Shown: positions 49,130-60,529 of the stretch, piece by piece
Position numbering within the stretch: the stretch's first letter is position 1
Layout: the number at the start of each line of letters is the position of its first letter
From: Carettochelys insculpta
Taxonomy: Eukaryota; Chordata; Testudines; Carettochelyidae
Assembly (NCBI RefSeq): GCF_033958435.1
Contig: NC_134138.1
Span: 177,800,798-177,864,797, forward strand
Length of the DNA: 64,000 bases
Direction of reading: 5' to 3'
The notes under the pieces: generated by a model
What the model saw: only the letters and a program-made list of their open reading frames with translations
Database searches by the model: none
Told to the model about the DNA's origin: nothing
Translations under genes and position numbers: made by a program

Positions 49130-51700
49130 GGTTCAAGGGAAGAGTGCTTTATGGCCAAGGAGGTGGGAAGGGAGAGGGGAAAATGGATACAAAAGAGGAC
49201 AAAGAGCCAGTGCTGCCTCAAAGACAAGGAGAAGGACAAAGATGGAAACCAGACAGGTGAAAGTATTTAAAAGGGGCAGTGTGAGCAAGAAAGGTCTCTT
49301 TTCCATAGAACAGGCTAAGACAGCACCTAATATCATTCCCTTTTAAGTGGTGAAATACCAGCTTTGGTCACCTGCATTGGGCATTGCACTAGCTGCCCCT
49401 TTTTATGTGGGCAGAGGAGGAATTTCTCCCTTACCACAAGATTGGTCTAGGTGGATTTTTTCTTTATTACCTTCCCCACAGTGGGTTTAGGCAGGGCTCT
49501 GCTCATTCATGGCATGAAGAGAGGAGGTAGGAGAGACGTCACAACTTGTAAAAGTGTGGGGCACGTGTCCAGACCAGGCACTCCATAGAGAAGGTATTGT
49601 GTGACCAGATAAATGACTTGGAAAATGACCTGATAAGGAGGTGTTCATTAACAAATAGAAGAGTGAGGAAGAGTAATGAGGACGCCAATGAACCAACCCT
49701 CCCTTTCTCATCTCCCACCTTACCCTACCTACCAGGTAGGTCCCAGCAATGGATTGACTGGGAAGGGGGACTTAGTTGGAAAAAGATGAGCAGCTGGCAG
49801 AATCTCCCTGGGTAATTATGGAAGGAACACGCAGTAACCTGCTCTTTATGGTTTTAACTTCCAGGTACTCCCAAACACCTATTAATAAAGTTGCAGTCAG
49901 GTTACACTCATATCAAATGTCTTCTGTCTTTCTTTCAACACAGCCAGACAACACTTGTTACTCTGGCTGTGGATGGCGCTGGGAAAGAATGGGAGAAGCA
50001 GAACATCAAAAGCACTGCACTCTTTTCATCTTCTGATCCCCAATCCAACCACTCACATCTGGTCTTCTTTGCATTGAATTCCAAGACACTTTAAGAGTTA
50101 CTGGGGCTCTCATGGCATCAAAGAAGATGACATGAATATGGTAAAATAAATTAAGGAGTGTTTCTCACATCTGATGAGTTCCAAGTGACTGAGCAAGTCT
50201 CTGCATCAGTAAAGCACTAAAGAGAGAGAACAGCAACAAGATCATATCTATCGCCCAGACAATTCTCCTACCCTGTGGACTGCAACACTTCAGAGTAAGA
50301 ACTGAATTTTGAGAATGAGCCTGATTTAAATGGATCAGTTTATTTTAGATTCAAGTAAATTACTATAATTTTATAATTCCAACACTAAATTAGTACAAAT
50401 AATTAGCACAACACAAAATTTAATTATTTTTACCATACAGTTGTACACAGCATGTGTATTGTTGTGTCAGCAGAGTGCTTCTTTTACAAAGATTAGGACA
50501 TGACAGGACAGGAGTCCTGAATAAAATGGAAAAATCTGCTACTGTTGATACCAAACACTGACAGTTTGTCTATGAAGAGAGATAGAATGGATCCAGAATA
50601 AAATCAGAAACTAGCTATAGCAAAACTGACACCCAATTTCTGAACAAAATAAATGCGCCTCGTGTCTTGCCCTGAAAGCCTCCCTGTACGAAGAGCAACA
50701 GTGCTATTGTTTCTGTGTCGTGGTCATTGCAGGACTCATGTATCTGATAGAGCTGAATACCCCTTTCAACTTTTGTACACAGGCAAGTAACTCTCCTGTC
50801 GTGTTTCCTGTGGTGTCTCCTTTCTCCTTAGATTAAGAAAATCAGTCAGGACCTCCACAATGTATGTTTCAAAGCAGAGGATCTTTCTGTTTGATCAATA
50901 TTTATACACAGGGATTTTACTTTGAAAAATCCTGGCTCTGATTCAAAGTGTTTCCTTTCTTTATGCTGTGCAACAGGCCAGCTGATCTCTCTCTCTATTG
51001 CACTCTGGCTTCTTCCTCTCATCCTTTAATCTTTCTTGCTGCCAGATGATACTTCTGGTCAAAGATATGTTGGTGCTAATTCAAGTTTCAAAGTTCAGCA
51101 TTTCATGTGGATCAAAACAAGTAATGCATCCCCAAAGACAAAGATGGAAAATCCTAAGATTTTCCTGGGTTTTTGCCTGTTTGCAAAGAATATCTTGCAG
51201 GATAGAGAGTGATCACAAAATGAGATACCTGACAGTTGTAAGGAAGACCTTGTCTATATCTTGTTGAGTTTATTACTAGGACAAAGAACATTTCTGTGTT
51301 GGGAGATTTATGGAAAATTTACCAGGGCTTAAAGGGTTAGACAGAGAACAATCGTGCATTCTGAGATAATTTAGCAGACAGAACAGAGATCCTGCACAGA
51401 CTGTTGCTATTTCATTAGAAACCTATATTTTGATGTATATATGGGTATATCCTTTGGCCCATTATGCATATTTCTGGTTTTCTTTGTTTTGCTTTGGTTT
51501 TCTTGCTAATTTATATTTTGTAACTCAATGTTTCTAGTTCTGGTAATTTTATGTCTTCCCAGGGTATTACATCTGTTTGTCCTTCTAAAATGTGTGCCCC
51601 ACATTGACCAATCCAAGTGACCATACCATGAATGATACTTTAATTATACTCCTCTTGGTAAATTACAGAAACCTAAAAAGATTTACTGCTGGAAAACTTG
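49130..51700. other. Unique intron
   Basis: No gene or repeat recognised with confidence. Open frames of up to 89 codons show no known domain. Confidence 0.45.
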
Positions 51701-51728
51701 TCTACCAAAAACAAAACAAAGTATTATA

Positions 51729-51797
51729 ACAAACAAACAAACAAACAAAAACAAACAAACAAACAAACAAACAAACAAACAAACAAACAAACAAACA
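51729..51797. repeat. (AAAC)n microsatellite
   Basis: About 17 AAAC units with one extra A, preceded by an A/C-rich tract. Confidence 0.95.
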
Positions 51798-52190
51798 GGT
51801 AGGCTGGAGCAGGTCCATGATAGATGGGAGAAATGGTTTTATTCCCTGACCACATTTATTCAAGATATGACCCACAAAGGACTAAAAATCAATACTTGTT
51901 AGTTTTCCTATTATAAACTTAGTCTTGAATTCATTTTAAAAATTTAAACAATAGAAAAAATGAATATTTATACCTCCTTAATCATTTCTGGGTTTTTTAA
52001 CTCAAGGACTGAGAGCTATGGTTTTAAGATGAATTCTTCAGAAAGGCCACAGCGGCATTTAAAATGTTGAAAGGACAGAATTTGCTACATTTTTAATTAT
52101 ATAATATATCTTAAAAATAAACTATGTGAGGCAGAAGTATTAATAATAGAATTATGTGGTTAGCCATGCATTCCAGGATAAAGCAGAACT

Positions 52191-52849
52191 CTCAAGCACA
52201 TTGAGAACAACAAGAAGTCTTGTGGCACCTTACAGACTAACAGATATTTTAGAGCATAAGCTTTTGTGGGCAAAGACCCGCTTCATCAGATGCATGAGTT
52301 GGGGTGTGGTTTCAGAGGGGTATTTAAAGAGTGGGGTCCCAGTAAGAGGGAGGGCCAGAACTGACAAGGAGAGAGAGGAGAGAGAAATCTCTGGAGAAAT
52401 GGAGAAAGATATCTCTGAGCTGCAATTTATTTGGAAATTAGACTCCATTAACAATGGATTAAACAGAGACTGGGAGAGGCTCGCATGTTACAAAGGCAGT
52501 TTCTCTGCTCTGGGTGCTAATATCTGCCCATTAGACTCTGACAAAGGCTCACATCCCCCTGTCTGATCTGACTTGTTTTTTCCTCTTTTGATAAGTAGTG
52601 TTGATACTGGGCCATTTCCACCTTGCTGAATAGACCTTGTCAGCTCTGGCCCTCCCTCTTACTGGGACCCCACTCTTTAAATACCCCGCTGAAACCACCC
52701 CCCCCACTCATGCATCTGATGAAGCAGGTCTTTGCCCACGAAAGCTTCTGCTCCAGAATATCTGTTAGTCTATAAGGTGCCACAAGACTTCTTGTTGTTC
52801 TCGAAGCTACAGACTAACACGGCTACCTCTCTGATACTCAAGCACATTG
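52191..52849. mobile_element. Foldback Penelope-like element with 13-bp target duplication
   Basis: The element 52204-52836 is flanked by perfect duplicates ctcaagcacattg (52191-52203 and 52837-52849). The left end is the antisense conserved end ('gtggcaccttacagactaac', 'gcataagcttttgtgggc') and the right end the sense version finishing 'aacacggctacctctctga'. Between them plus-strand sequence encodes only the C-terminal peptide (EKDISELQFIWKLDSI, 52400-52450 region); nuclease and reverse transcriptase are gone. The architecture is the 36.6-kb foldback with its centre deleted. Confidence 0.85.
52716..52756 (+). ncRNA. Hammerhead-like ribozyme core (Penelope-like element)
   Basis: Sense strand reads CTGATGA (52716-52722), then a stem-II-like region closing with gcccac, then GAAA (52740-52743), then agc-ttct-gct as a 3-bp stem III followed by C. 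These are the invariant hammerhead blocks CUGANGA and GAAA in the right order. Penelope-like elements are known to carry such ribozymes. In this copy the stem II 5' side (gcagg) pairs imperfectly with cccac, and helix I is not evident, so activity is doubtful. The antisense left end (about 52255-52297) holds a second degenerate copy. Confidence 0.5.
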
Positions 52850-53073
52850 GTAAGCTTACAATCAAGAAATGATACAGGTGCCAGACAAAGGAATAAAATA
52901 TGTAATGAAACAAAATATAATTAAAATTAGTATAATTGTGTAAAGGGCTGGAAAAAAGATAAAGATCAATTTCTGGGGAGTGAAACATGGACTTGTTGAA
53001 ATAGTTACAGACTGCAAATATAAAGGAATACAGGGACAAAACAGTAAGTTATGCTAAAAATGAGACAGCTTTT

Positions 53074-53093
53074 ACACACACACACACACACAC

Positions 53094-53128
<35 letters not shown>
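53074..53128. repeat. (AC)n/(GT)n inverted microsatellite
   Basis: (AC)n at 53074-53096 is followed after AG by (GT)n at 53099-53128. The two runs are complementary and can fold into a hairpin of over 20 bp. Confidence 0.9.
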
Positions 53129-53132
<4 letters not shown>

Positions 53133-53469
53133 CCCATATTCTTAAAGGGCTGTATCTCACCCTTTAGGCACAGCCCAAAGTTATAAATGATGAGGCATCC
53201 ACCAGCCCAGGTAGAACAAAGGGAAGCACTGTGCTGCAGGAATGAAGAATGCACTTCTAAATAAATCAGTGCTCAGGAGGCACATGCACATGATTCTGGC
53301 CCTTTAAACCCCAAGATAAGAAAGATTTTGTCTTCAGTGTCTAGATCAGATGACCTAGTTATTTGAATGGCTGGGTTTTGCACCCATCTCTGTCAGTACC
53401 TCACTGTGGCTAACATTCATCCTTCTACAGAGGGACAGTACAAGGCCTAAATATCACTAAGTTCCTATT

Positions 53470-53775
53470 AAGCCCTGTGTCAGGGGCCAGCAGCAGGGCT
53501 GCCAGCCACTGCAGACGCTGGGGTAAGATGAGAGGGGACTAGCTCTGCATGCTCAGAAGGGGTGGGAGTAAAGGTGGAAGGGGCAGGATCTATGGCACTA
53601 CCTCCATAGCACCCTCCACCCCACAACACAATGGAGCAGCGTTGCCTTGGAACTTCAAAGGGGCTCAGAGCTCTGGCCGCTGCTACTGACAAAGTAGTGA
53701 TGGTGGCCAGAGCTCTGGCCCCCTTTGAAACACTGGTCCCTGGGGCAACTGCCCCCTTCCAACCCTCCCATTTGG
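53470..53775. repeat. GC-rich repeat with internal palindrome
   Basis: Inverted arms around 'ttcaaaggggctcagagctc' (53656) and 'gccagagctctggccccctt' (53706) frame a short loop. The block resembles that at 30.0-30.4 kb and is a dispersed turtle repeat by recollection. Confidence 0.5.
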
Positions 53776-53864
53776 AGGCCTGTCCAGGGCTTACAAATTG
53801 GCTGTAGTAGGTATTGCATTGTCTCTCTTCAGAGGGGTGAATTTCACTCTGGGCAACTAGTCCA

Positions 53865-54008
53865 TAACAAATTTGAAGAAGAGCTCTGCGTAAGCTTGGA
53901 AGCTTGCCTCTTTCATCAACTGAAGTTGGTTAAGTAAAAGCCATGACCTGACCTATTTTGTCTTTCTAATATCCTGGGGCAAACATGGCTACTGTAACAC
54001 TGTTTCAT
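53865..54008 (+). mobile_element. Second Penelope-like family, end fragment
   Basis: Contains 'gaagaagagctctgcgtaag', 'ggaagcttgcctctttcatc', 'aactgaagttggttaagtaa' and ends 'atcctggggcaaacatggct'. I recall this as a common turtle repeat whose consensus has a CTGAAGA / GAGCT..AGCTC / GAAA series. That order again matches a hammerhead core; here the core is mutated. Confidence 0.5.
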
Positions 54009-54109
54009 AATTGCCCATGATGCAGCTTCTTGCATCTCCCTCTGATCTATCTAGTGTCAGGGACAGGACCCACGACTAGATTGAGTAACTGGTCTGATGT
54101 GGCAATCCC

Positions 54110-54240
54110 TGGAGTCTTGGGGAAGTCAGTTATCTGTGTTTCTAGTTTCCTATGCGTAACATGGGGATGGAAATATTTACTTCAGAGGTACTGAAGGAAT
54201 TAATGTTGAAGGTGGTTTAAAGTTTTTTGAATCACAGAGA
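54110..54240. repeat. MIR-like CORE-SINE fragment
   Basis: 'tctagtttcctatgcgtaac' and 'atggggatggaaatatttac' follow the MIR pattern 'cagtttcctcatctgtaaaatggggat'. Diverged. Confidence 0.55.
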
Positions 54241-55425
54241 ATATATGCAGTAAGTGTATAATATTGTTAGCAGAATTTACCATGTTTTCTGATGAAAATT
54301 TAGCTTACATTGGTTGTGATGGGAAACGAAAAAAAAAAGTTATCCTGAACTTTCATGGAATTGCTATTTGCATTCAGATAAATCATAATCTTTACTCCTT
54401 GCTGCACTGGAAGAGTAGATATAATTTTGATCAGTTATATTTACAAATATGGCCTATAACTGAATGGCTAATATTCTTTCTCCCTGAAACTCTTATAATT
54501 TCTCTAAGCACATTTATTGTCTCTCTTCTTAGTTCAGTAGAGGCACAGTGCACATAACCTCTCTCTGTTATTTTTTTTCTTTTACTTCACTAACTCCATC
54601 TGGCATTTTAGAGTTCACCAACAGCATACAATCCATGAATATACTTGCACAATGTTCTGATCCCTGGATCCTTCCATAGTTCAGCATATTTTGCATACAT
54701 CAGTACTGCTTTCTGGTATTTTTAATTTCTGTGATGACTAAGACTTTACTGAACAGATGCTCAGTTCAGACACTTGCCTAAATTTTAGTATTAAGGGCTA
54801 GATTCTTTTTCAGTTTACAGCAGTGGAAACTAGGAACAATAATCCTTTTGAAGACACTTAATTGAATGCAGAATCTGGCACAGCCTCTGTATTTCTGGAG
54901 TATACTGTGGAGATAATATTCCTGAAAGAGCAATAAACCTCAGAACCTTGAGGAATGAATAATCAAATCTCTAACTATAACACATGCCATTAGCTTTTGC
55001 TTTGCATTTATCCAATTCCGTTCCAAAATATTTTTGGACCATATACTGCAACTACTATTGGAGCCAAAATATCATTGTAATTTTTCTTCTCACAAGCATA
55101 GTTAAACACCTGCTGAACTAATTTTTCTTTTTAGAATGATACTCCTCTTCTTATACCACAGATCTCCAGAATCTTTTGCTTTAATGGTGTTGCAACAGTG
55201 ATATAATCTTACTCCTTTGCAAAAGTGACTACTTTAATAGGTATCCTGCTGCTCTTTGCACGTGTTTACTTTTTTCACTAAACACACCTAAAAGTTTAAT
55301 TTTCCTGTGTGTAATTCAAAACTTTATCATATTTCTAAGATAAAATATTACTAATGCAAATATCATGCCATTTGTGGAAGCTGTCATATTACTTTTTTGA
55401 CTGATGCAGAGAAGTTACTTTCGAA
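54241..55425. other. Unique AT-rich intron
   Basis: One 97-codon frame at 54264-54557 has no recognisable domain and no splice context. No gene supported. Confidence 0.45.
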
Positions 55426-55427
55426 AA

Positions 55428-55482
55428 GATATCAGAGAGGCAAAGGGGATTAATATCTTTTATTGCAAAGGTGAGAGACCCC
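55428..55482 (-). mobile_element. Second Penelope-like family, small reverse fragment
   Basis: 'ggggattaatatcttttatt' is the reverse of the 'caataaaagatattacctc' part of the family described at 53.9 kb. Very short. Confidence 0.4.
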
Positions 55483-55685
55483 TGGCTGTGGTCTGGATCT
55501 GGCATGCAGCTTGCCTCAGTCCCAACCCTGAGGCTTGGGGGTCCCTTAACCAGAAGCTAGCCCCCAGCAGGTGGGGATGTGGAGCCCCAAGCCTTGCAGG
55601 CCAGAGTTGGGCAAGCCAGGGCTGGATGTCTTCTATGGGCGCTGCCTGGCTGGTGCAAGAATACATGGAGATATACCTATCCCAC

Positions 55686-55882
55686 TGAACTGAAAGGGAC
55701 TTTCAGAGGTCATTGAGTGCAGTCCCCTGCCCTCACAGCAGGGCCTACCACCATCCCTGACAGATATACTTTTTAAAATATATTTGCCCAAGATGACTAA
55801 ATGGCCCCCTCAAGGATTGAGCTCACAACACCAGGTTTAGCAGGCTAATACTCAAACCACTGAGCTACTCCTCCTCCCCTCC
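55686..55882 (-). mobile_element. Tortoise Pol III-type SINE (tRNA-Lys head, CR1-like tail)
   Basis: On the minus strand from about 55882: 'gtagctcagtggtttgagta' (A box), 'gctaaacctggtgttgtgag', 'ctcaatccttgagggggcc' (B-box region), the tRNA-Lys-derived head of the turtle Pol III SINE. It then runs into a tail ('catccctgacagat' region on plus, 'gagtgcagtcccctgccctc') shared with CR1 3' ends. SINE and LINE sharing the tail explains trans-mobilisation by CR1. Diverged, non-functional. Confidence 0.75.
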
Positions 55883-56044
55883 TCCCAATTGGTTTGACAT
55901 GCTGCCACTGCTTCTCCTCCCTCTGCCCCTGGCTGAGGCTTCCCACACCTCTGGCAGAATTCAGGGTGGTTCCTGGGAGCAGTGGGAGAAAAGCCTCTCT
56001 GGGCACTTCTCTGATCTGCAGTTTCCCCAGCTAGGGCAGCAGTG

Positions 56045-56315
56045 GCAGCGCACAGAGGCAAGCACACCCATCACCCAGACCCCTACCCTATCCTGCTCTT
56101 GCATGCTCCATCCCATCCAGACCCATTACCTCAGCATGTTCCTGAACACCACCACCACTGCCCACAGCCCACTTATGCACTTTACTTCCTACTCAGATCC
56201 CCCAACCCCAGCCCACTCCTGCACCCTTCCTCCCACCCAGACATCACACTTGCTCACCAGCAGCCCCCTCCCACACACTGAGCCCTGAACCCTCCATTTT
56301 GGTCCCACCCCAGAC
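56045..56315. repeat. C-rich dispersed repeat block
   Basis: Runs of cacccagacccc, cctcccacccag and cagccccctcccacac, resembling the 17-kb block. Plus-strand frames are Pro/His/Ser-rich by composition only. Confidence 0.5.
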
Positions 56316-56526
56316 AAGTTAAGCTGGCCTAAAGGAAACCTTGAACTTCAGTCCCCCTTCTCCAAACTTCTCCTGCCCATGGTGATGGAGCATGAGGGGA
56401 GTGAGGTGTCTCAGTCAGAGACCACATCAGTGGGGATTTATGGGGTTTCTTTTGGCATCTTGCTTTTATTTGGCCCCCGACTGATTTTTCTGTGGGTTAG
56501 TGGCTCCCAACCCAAAACAATTTATA

Positions 56527-56725
56527 CTGATGAGAGTGATGAGATTTAGAGGTTACACAGAGCTCTTCTTCAGGTCTTAGGTAGAAAATACCTGAAGTGT
56601 GATGTAGAAGCTCAAAACCTTGTCTCTCTCATCAGCAGAAGTTGGTCCAATAAAAGGTATGACTTCCCCTAATTTATCTCTTTAGTACCTTGGGACTGAC
56701 ACAGCTACATGTATATGTATACAAC
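56527..56725. mobile_element. Second Penelope-like family, rearranged copy
   Basis: Minus-type 'acacagagctcttcttcagg' (56556-56575) is followed by plus-type 'acctgaagtgtgatgtagaa' and 'ccttgtctctctcatcagca', then 'accttgggactgacacagct' at the end. The left part is inverted relative to the right, so this is another small head-to-head copy. Confidence 0.55.
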
Positions 56726-56729
56726 TTTT

Positions 56730-57625
56730 AGAAAGATGGGTTGCTCCAAACCATGTCTTCATCATTCAGAATCTAGCTCCATATATATTTTCTCTGCCTA
56801 TCTCTAACTCAAACTCTCCTGTCTCTGTCCTCCAACGAAGAGACCACAGAATCACACCTGAAACCAAAGTAATTATTCACTGAAGATTTTACCTCTCTCC
56901 AGCTCAAATGTCAAACTTCTACTAAATTATATTTATCTTCAACTCTCTTTTTAAATTATATCTACATTATCACTTTCTGGCTTTTATTTCAGCATCTGAC
57001 TTCCTAACCAGTGACGCACTATCTAAAGTTAGTAAAATCACTTGATATCTTCCTTTCCTTTTGATTCCTTCCTTTCTCCCTCACATCCCAACGTATGGGC
57101 CTTTCATCAGCTCAGTTTTACAGAATAAATTTCTTAATACATTCTCTGCCGAGACTGATTTTAACTGATACTTCTCTTTTCACTCAACTCTATCTTTCTC
57201 TTCAACCAACCTTGTATAGTTTTTTTCCAACCGTTCAAAGAAGACCCTGTGATCAAACTCTAGCTCATTAACTGACCTTTTAGTGATGTGATATTTTAAT
57301 AGCCTTGCTTTCACTTTGAAACTTACATGCTGATGCAGAACTTACCTTGCAATGTACCGTGTGCACATTAAATTTCCATGAGATCACTTTTATAGTAAGA
57401 GTTATTAAATGCTTTTCTTATCTTCAGGGCTGCATAGCTTTTTTTCTGGATGCATGATGGGACCGACCAGAGCACTGAGATTAGTAAGTGGAAGAAGATT
57501 GTCTCAAAATGAAAGCTCCTCTTTAATTTAAACATAAATGATTTATAAAGAAATGGGAGGGCTGCTTTCTTCTCCCATATGTCTATAGTTAGGCATTCTA
57601 TGTCCCCGCCCCCTTTCCAAATCTT
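56730..57625. other. Unique intron
   Basis: T/C-rich in parts (57000-57200). No gene or repeat recognised. Confidence 0.45.
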
Positions 57626-57629
57626 TACT

Positions 57630-57720
57630 TAATTTATTTTCACAGTGGTCCACAAAGTAGAGAAGTATTATTATCTCCATTTAACAGATGGGGAAGCAGA
57701 GGCACAAAGATGCTTGAATA
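57630..57720. repeat. MIR-like CORE-SINE fragment
   Basis: 'attattatctccatttaaca' and 'gatggggaagcagaggcaca' follow the MIR consensus order 'attattatccccattttaca' and 'gatgaggaaactgaggcaca'. Confidence 0.6.
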
Positions 57721-58094
57721 TATGATAATATAGCATGATAGAATAATGCTTTTGGCATTCAGAATTTGAGTTGGCTGCATTAGAGTGGATCAACCAAGCA
57801 TTGACTCATGCTGGTCATCACAAAAGAGAGTCAATAAGGACTTTAGACTTCACAATCATAAGTTAAAACTATTTTAACTTTATCTAGGGAGGGTTTTTAT
57901 TAAATATGGACTATTAGAAGTCAATCATTAATAATGTAGTAGGAGTTATTACTAGCTATACACTGTGGTAAAGTTTTTGCTTCTCTGTACTAGTTTGTGA
58001 ATACTGTACATGACATTGTTACTGAAATGTTTGAAGGATGTGTTTTTTGAGCTAATTCCATAGGAGGACTGTCAGGAAATACAGAAAGTATGAT

Positions 58095-58420
58095 TATCAG
58101 AGGGGTAGCCGAGTTAGTCCGTATCTTCAAAAGCAAGATATCCTGTGGCACTTTATGGACGGACAGATATTTTGAAGCATAAGCTTTCATATGCAAAGAC
58201 GTGCTTTGTCAGATGCATCAGTGGGGGCATTTCAGAGGAGGGTTTAAAAAGGGAGTCTCAGTCAAGGGAAGGCCAGAGCTGACAAGGTCTCTTCAGTCAT
58301 GCAGGATGTGGCCCATTATCAGCAGTTCATGTGGAGTTGTGAACATCAAGAGAGGAGAAATCAAGTCAGTTCAGCCAGGGAGGATGTGGCCCATTATCAG
58401 TAGCAGAAAGGATGGAGGAC
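58095..58420 (-). mobile_element. Penelope-like element, truncated copy
   Basis: Starts 'tatcagaggggtagccgagt' and continues through 'gtggcactttatggac', 'gcataagctttcatatgc' and the UTR phrase 'ggccagagctgacaaggtct', all antisense. 'gatgtggcccattatcag' occurs twice (58306 and 58384), a local direct duplication. The ribozyme zone is degenerate (ctgacaa on minus). No coding part beyond the UTR. Confidence 0.7.
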
Positions 58421-58424
58421 CATA

Positions 58425-59900
58425 CAAACATAGCAGCCTCTCAGCAAACACCCCTGACTCCATCTGGGTTGCCCAGATTAGTTTACCCAGGCTCAGAAAA
58501 GACAGGAAAACAGCAGGATTTGGGATTGAATATAAAAACACACTCTCAAAGTATGTCCATGCTGCAATCTTCTTTTGGAGGCACGTAGAATATATATGTG
58601 GGTAACCTCCACTCCAAAGGCATACATAGCGGTATAGACAGTCGGACGTTCCTGAGATGATTTAAGACATGCCTGAAACGTGGGTAGGCAGCCAGTATGT
58701 AGTCTACATAGCTCTCCACTCACCCAAGCAGTGCTTCATCATCCACACTGTTTTAGCAGTGCAGTGCCCCATTACTGTAACCTTTTGCGGCCACCAGAAA
58801 AGATTCCAAAAGAGAGAAATAAACCCAGATGACATCATCATCTTCATTGGCTTTGGCAGAATCTAAATGTGAGATGTTACCTTCTCTAACTGATGATGTG
58901 AGACTTTTCCTTTTCTCTCTCTCTTTTATTTTTCTTTTCTTTCCTCTCCCTCTTCCTTTTGTCTGGCAAGCCTTAGAGGGCCAAAACTGTATATTATGCC
59001 TCACTTCTGTAAGCTTGTGACCAGAAATTGGCAATCAGCATCAATCCTCCAAACAACCTAATACTGGTAACTGTTCATGAGGTCTTAGAGTGGTTGACAC
59101 GACAGTGATGCCTACACTTTTCCAATAACAGCACTGCAAGCTAGTGTTAATACCAGAGAAAATAGCTCTGTTTTCTATCTTTGTTGTTCTTCTCTTTTCC
59201 CCTTTGTGTGTATTTGTCTAGGAAATGGGATTTGACTTAAAAACTAAAACAAAAAACCAGCAGCAAGAGCAGCTCCCACTCATTCCAACTAACTTTTCCT
59301 TTTCCTATCAAAAGGATAATTATTACCATCTTTAATATAATCTAAAAGACTGTCAAACTCCCTTATAAATATTCCACAGGAAAAGGAAAGGGAACAAGGG
59401 ATGTGGTTAAAATGAAAGCCTTATTCAAAACTTTGTTTCAAATGCTTTAACAGTTTTTCCTTATGTTTACTATATCTTCAATAAGAGATAAAAAGGCAGT
59501 TAAATGTTGTGTGTTCCATGGTACTAACCAGGCTGAGGCGTCAGTATACCAAGGCCAAACCTTCTTTAAAACTGCTTCAGGGGGACAGTTTTAGGTCATT
59601 TGAAACACACGTGCTTCTTTGGGCCCATTGTGGGCTTTTGGAAAGGAGAGTCAGAGGCCTCCAAGTCCCTCCAGGTGTTCAGTTAAGTTCTTTCTGGCAA
59701 CTCCCACCACTGCATTTTAAAGGAAGAGCCAGTGTAGGCAACAAGCAGCTCAGGGGATTTAGTCATATAGACCCTATAAAATATATTGAGAATCAAGTAT
59801 TTCCATTTAATTACACAACACAGAAATTATTAGCTTCCCATTTGAAGGAGCAAAAGGACTTTGAAGTAGTGTGGGCACTTGGAAGTACCTGTGGCTGACC
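58425..59900. other. Unique intron
   Basis: A C/T-rich tract lies at 58905-58955. Open frames of up to 129 codons (59509-59898) have no recognisable domain. No gene supported. Confidence 0.45.
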
Positions 59901-59903
59901 TGC

Positions 59904-60067
59904 GGCTACACACAAGCTAGCACTTTGAAGTTTCACACTTCGAAGTTGCTGCGGGGGAGTTCTAGCCTAATGAAGTACTGCATATGCACTGTAGCACTTT
60001 ATTAGTAATCTCCCAACACCCTAATTACCATGTCCCCTTGGAAGATGGGGCTAGTTTAGACACAGCC
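59904..60067. mobile_element. Short MITE related to the 60.1-kb element
   Basis: The ends ggctacacacaagctag and ctagtttagacacagcc are inverted, and the interior shares 'ctttgaag...cttcgaag' motifs. No matching target duplication. About 164 bp. Confidence 0.55.
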
Positions 60068-60094
60068 TAAGTGGGGTTCAGTTTGCAGCTCAGT

Positions 60095-60529
60095 GGCTAT
60101 GTCTACACTAGCCAAAACCTTTGAAATTGCCATGCAAATGGCCATTTTGAAGTTTACTAATGAAGCACTGAAATACATATTCAGCACCTTATTAGCATGT
60201 GGGTGGCCGCGGCACTTTGAAATTGACGCGGCTCGCCGCTGCGCGGCTCATCCAGACGGGGCTCCTTTTCAAAAGGACCCTGCCTACTTCGAAGTCCCCT
60301 TATTCCTATGAGCAGATGGGAATAAGGGGACTTCGAAGTAGCCGGGATCCTTTCAAAAAGGAGCCTCATCTGGATGAGCCACGTGGCGGTGAGCTGCGTC
60401 AATTTCAAAGTGCCGCGGTCACCTGCATGCTAATGAGGCACTGAATATGTATTTCAGCGCTTCATTAGTAAACTTCGAATGGCCATTTGCATGGCCATTT
60501 CGAAGTTTTTGGCTAGTGTAGACACAGCC
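60095..60529. mobile_element. Long-hairpin MITE
   Basis: The ends ggctatgtctacactagcc and ggctagtgtagacacagcc are inverted and flanked by agt on both sides (60092-60094, 60530-60532). Almost the whole 435 bp is one palindrome with arms of about 210 bp around a centre near 60306-60316 ('ccccttattcc' mirrored by 'ggaataagggg'). Overlapping open frames on both strands are a by-product of the palindrome. Non-coding. Confidence 0.8.

Noticed and set aside
51729..51797. Regular repeat that could suggest an array
   Set aside because: It is a plain AAAC microsatellite; no spacer-repeat structure like a CRISPR array exists anywhere in the window.
60093..60444. Overlapping frames on both strands sharing words such as IRGLRS
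   Set aside because: The similarity results from the palindromic MITE reading the same on both strands.
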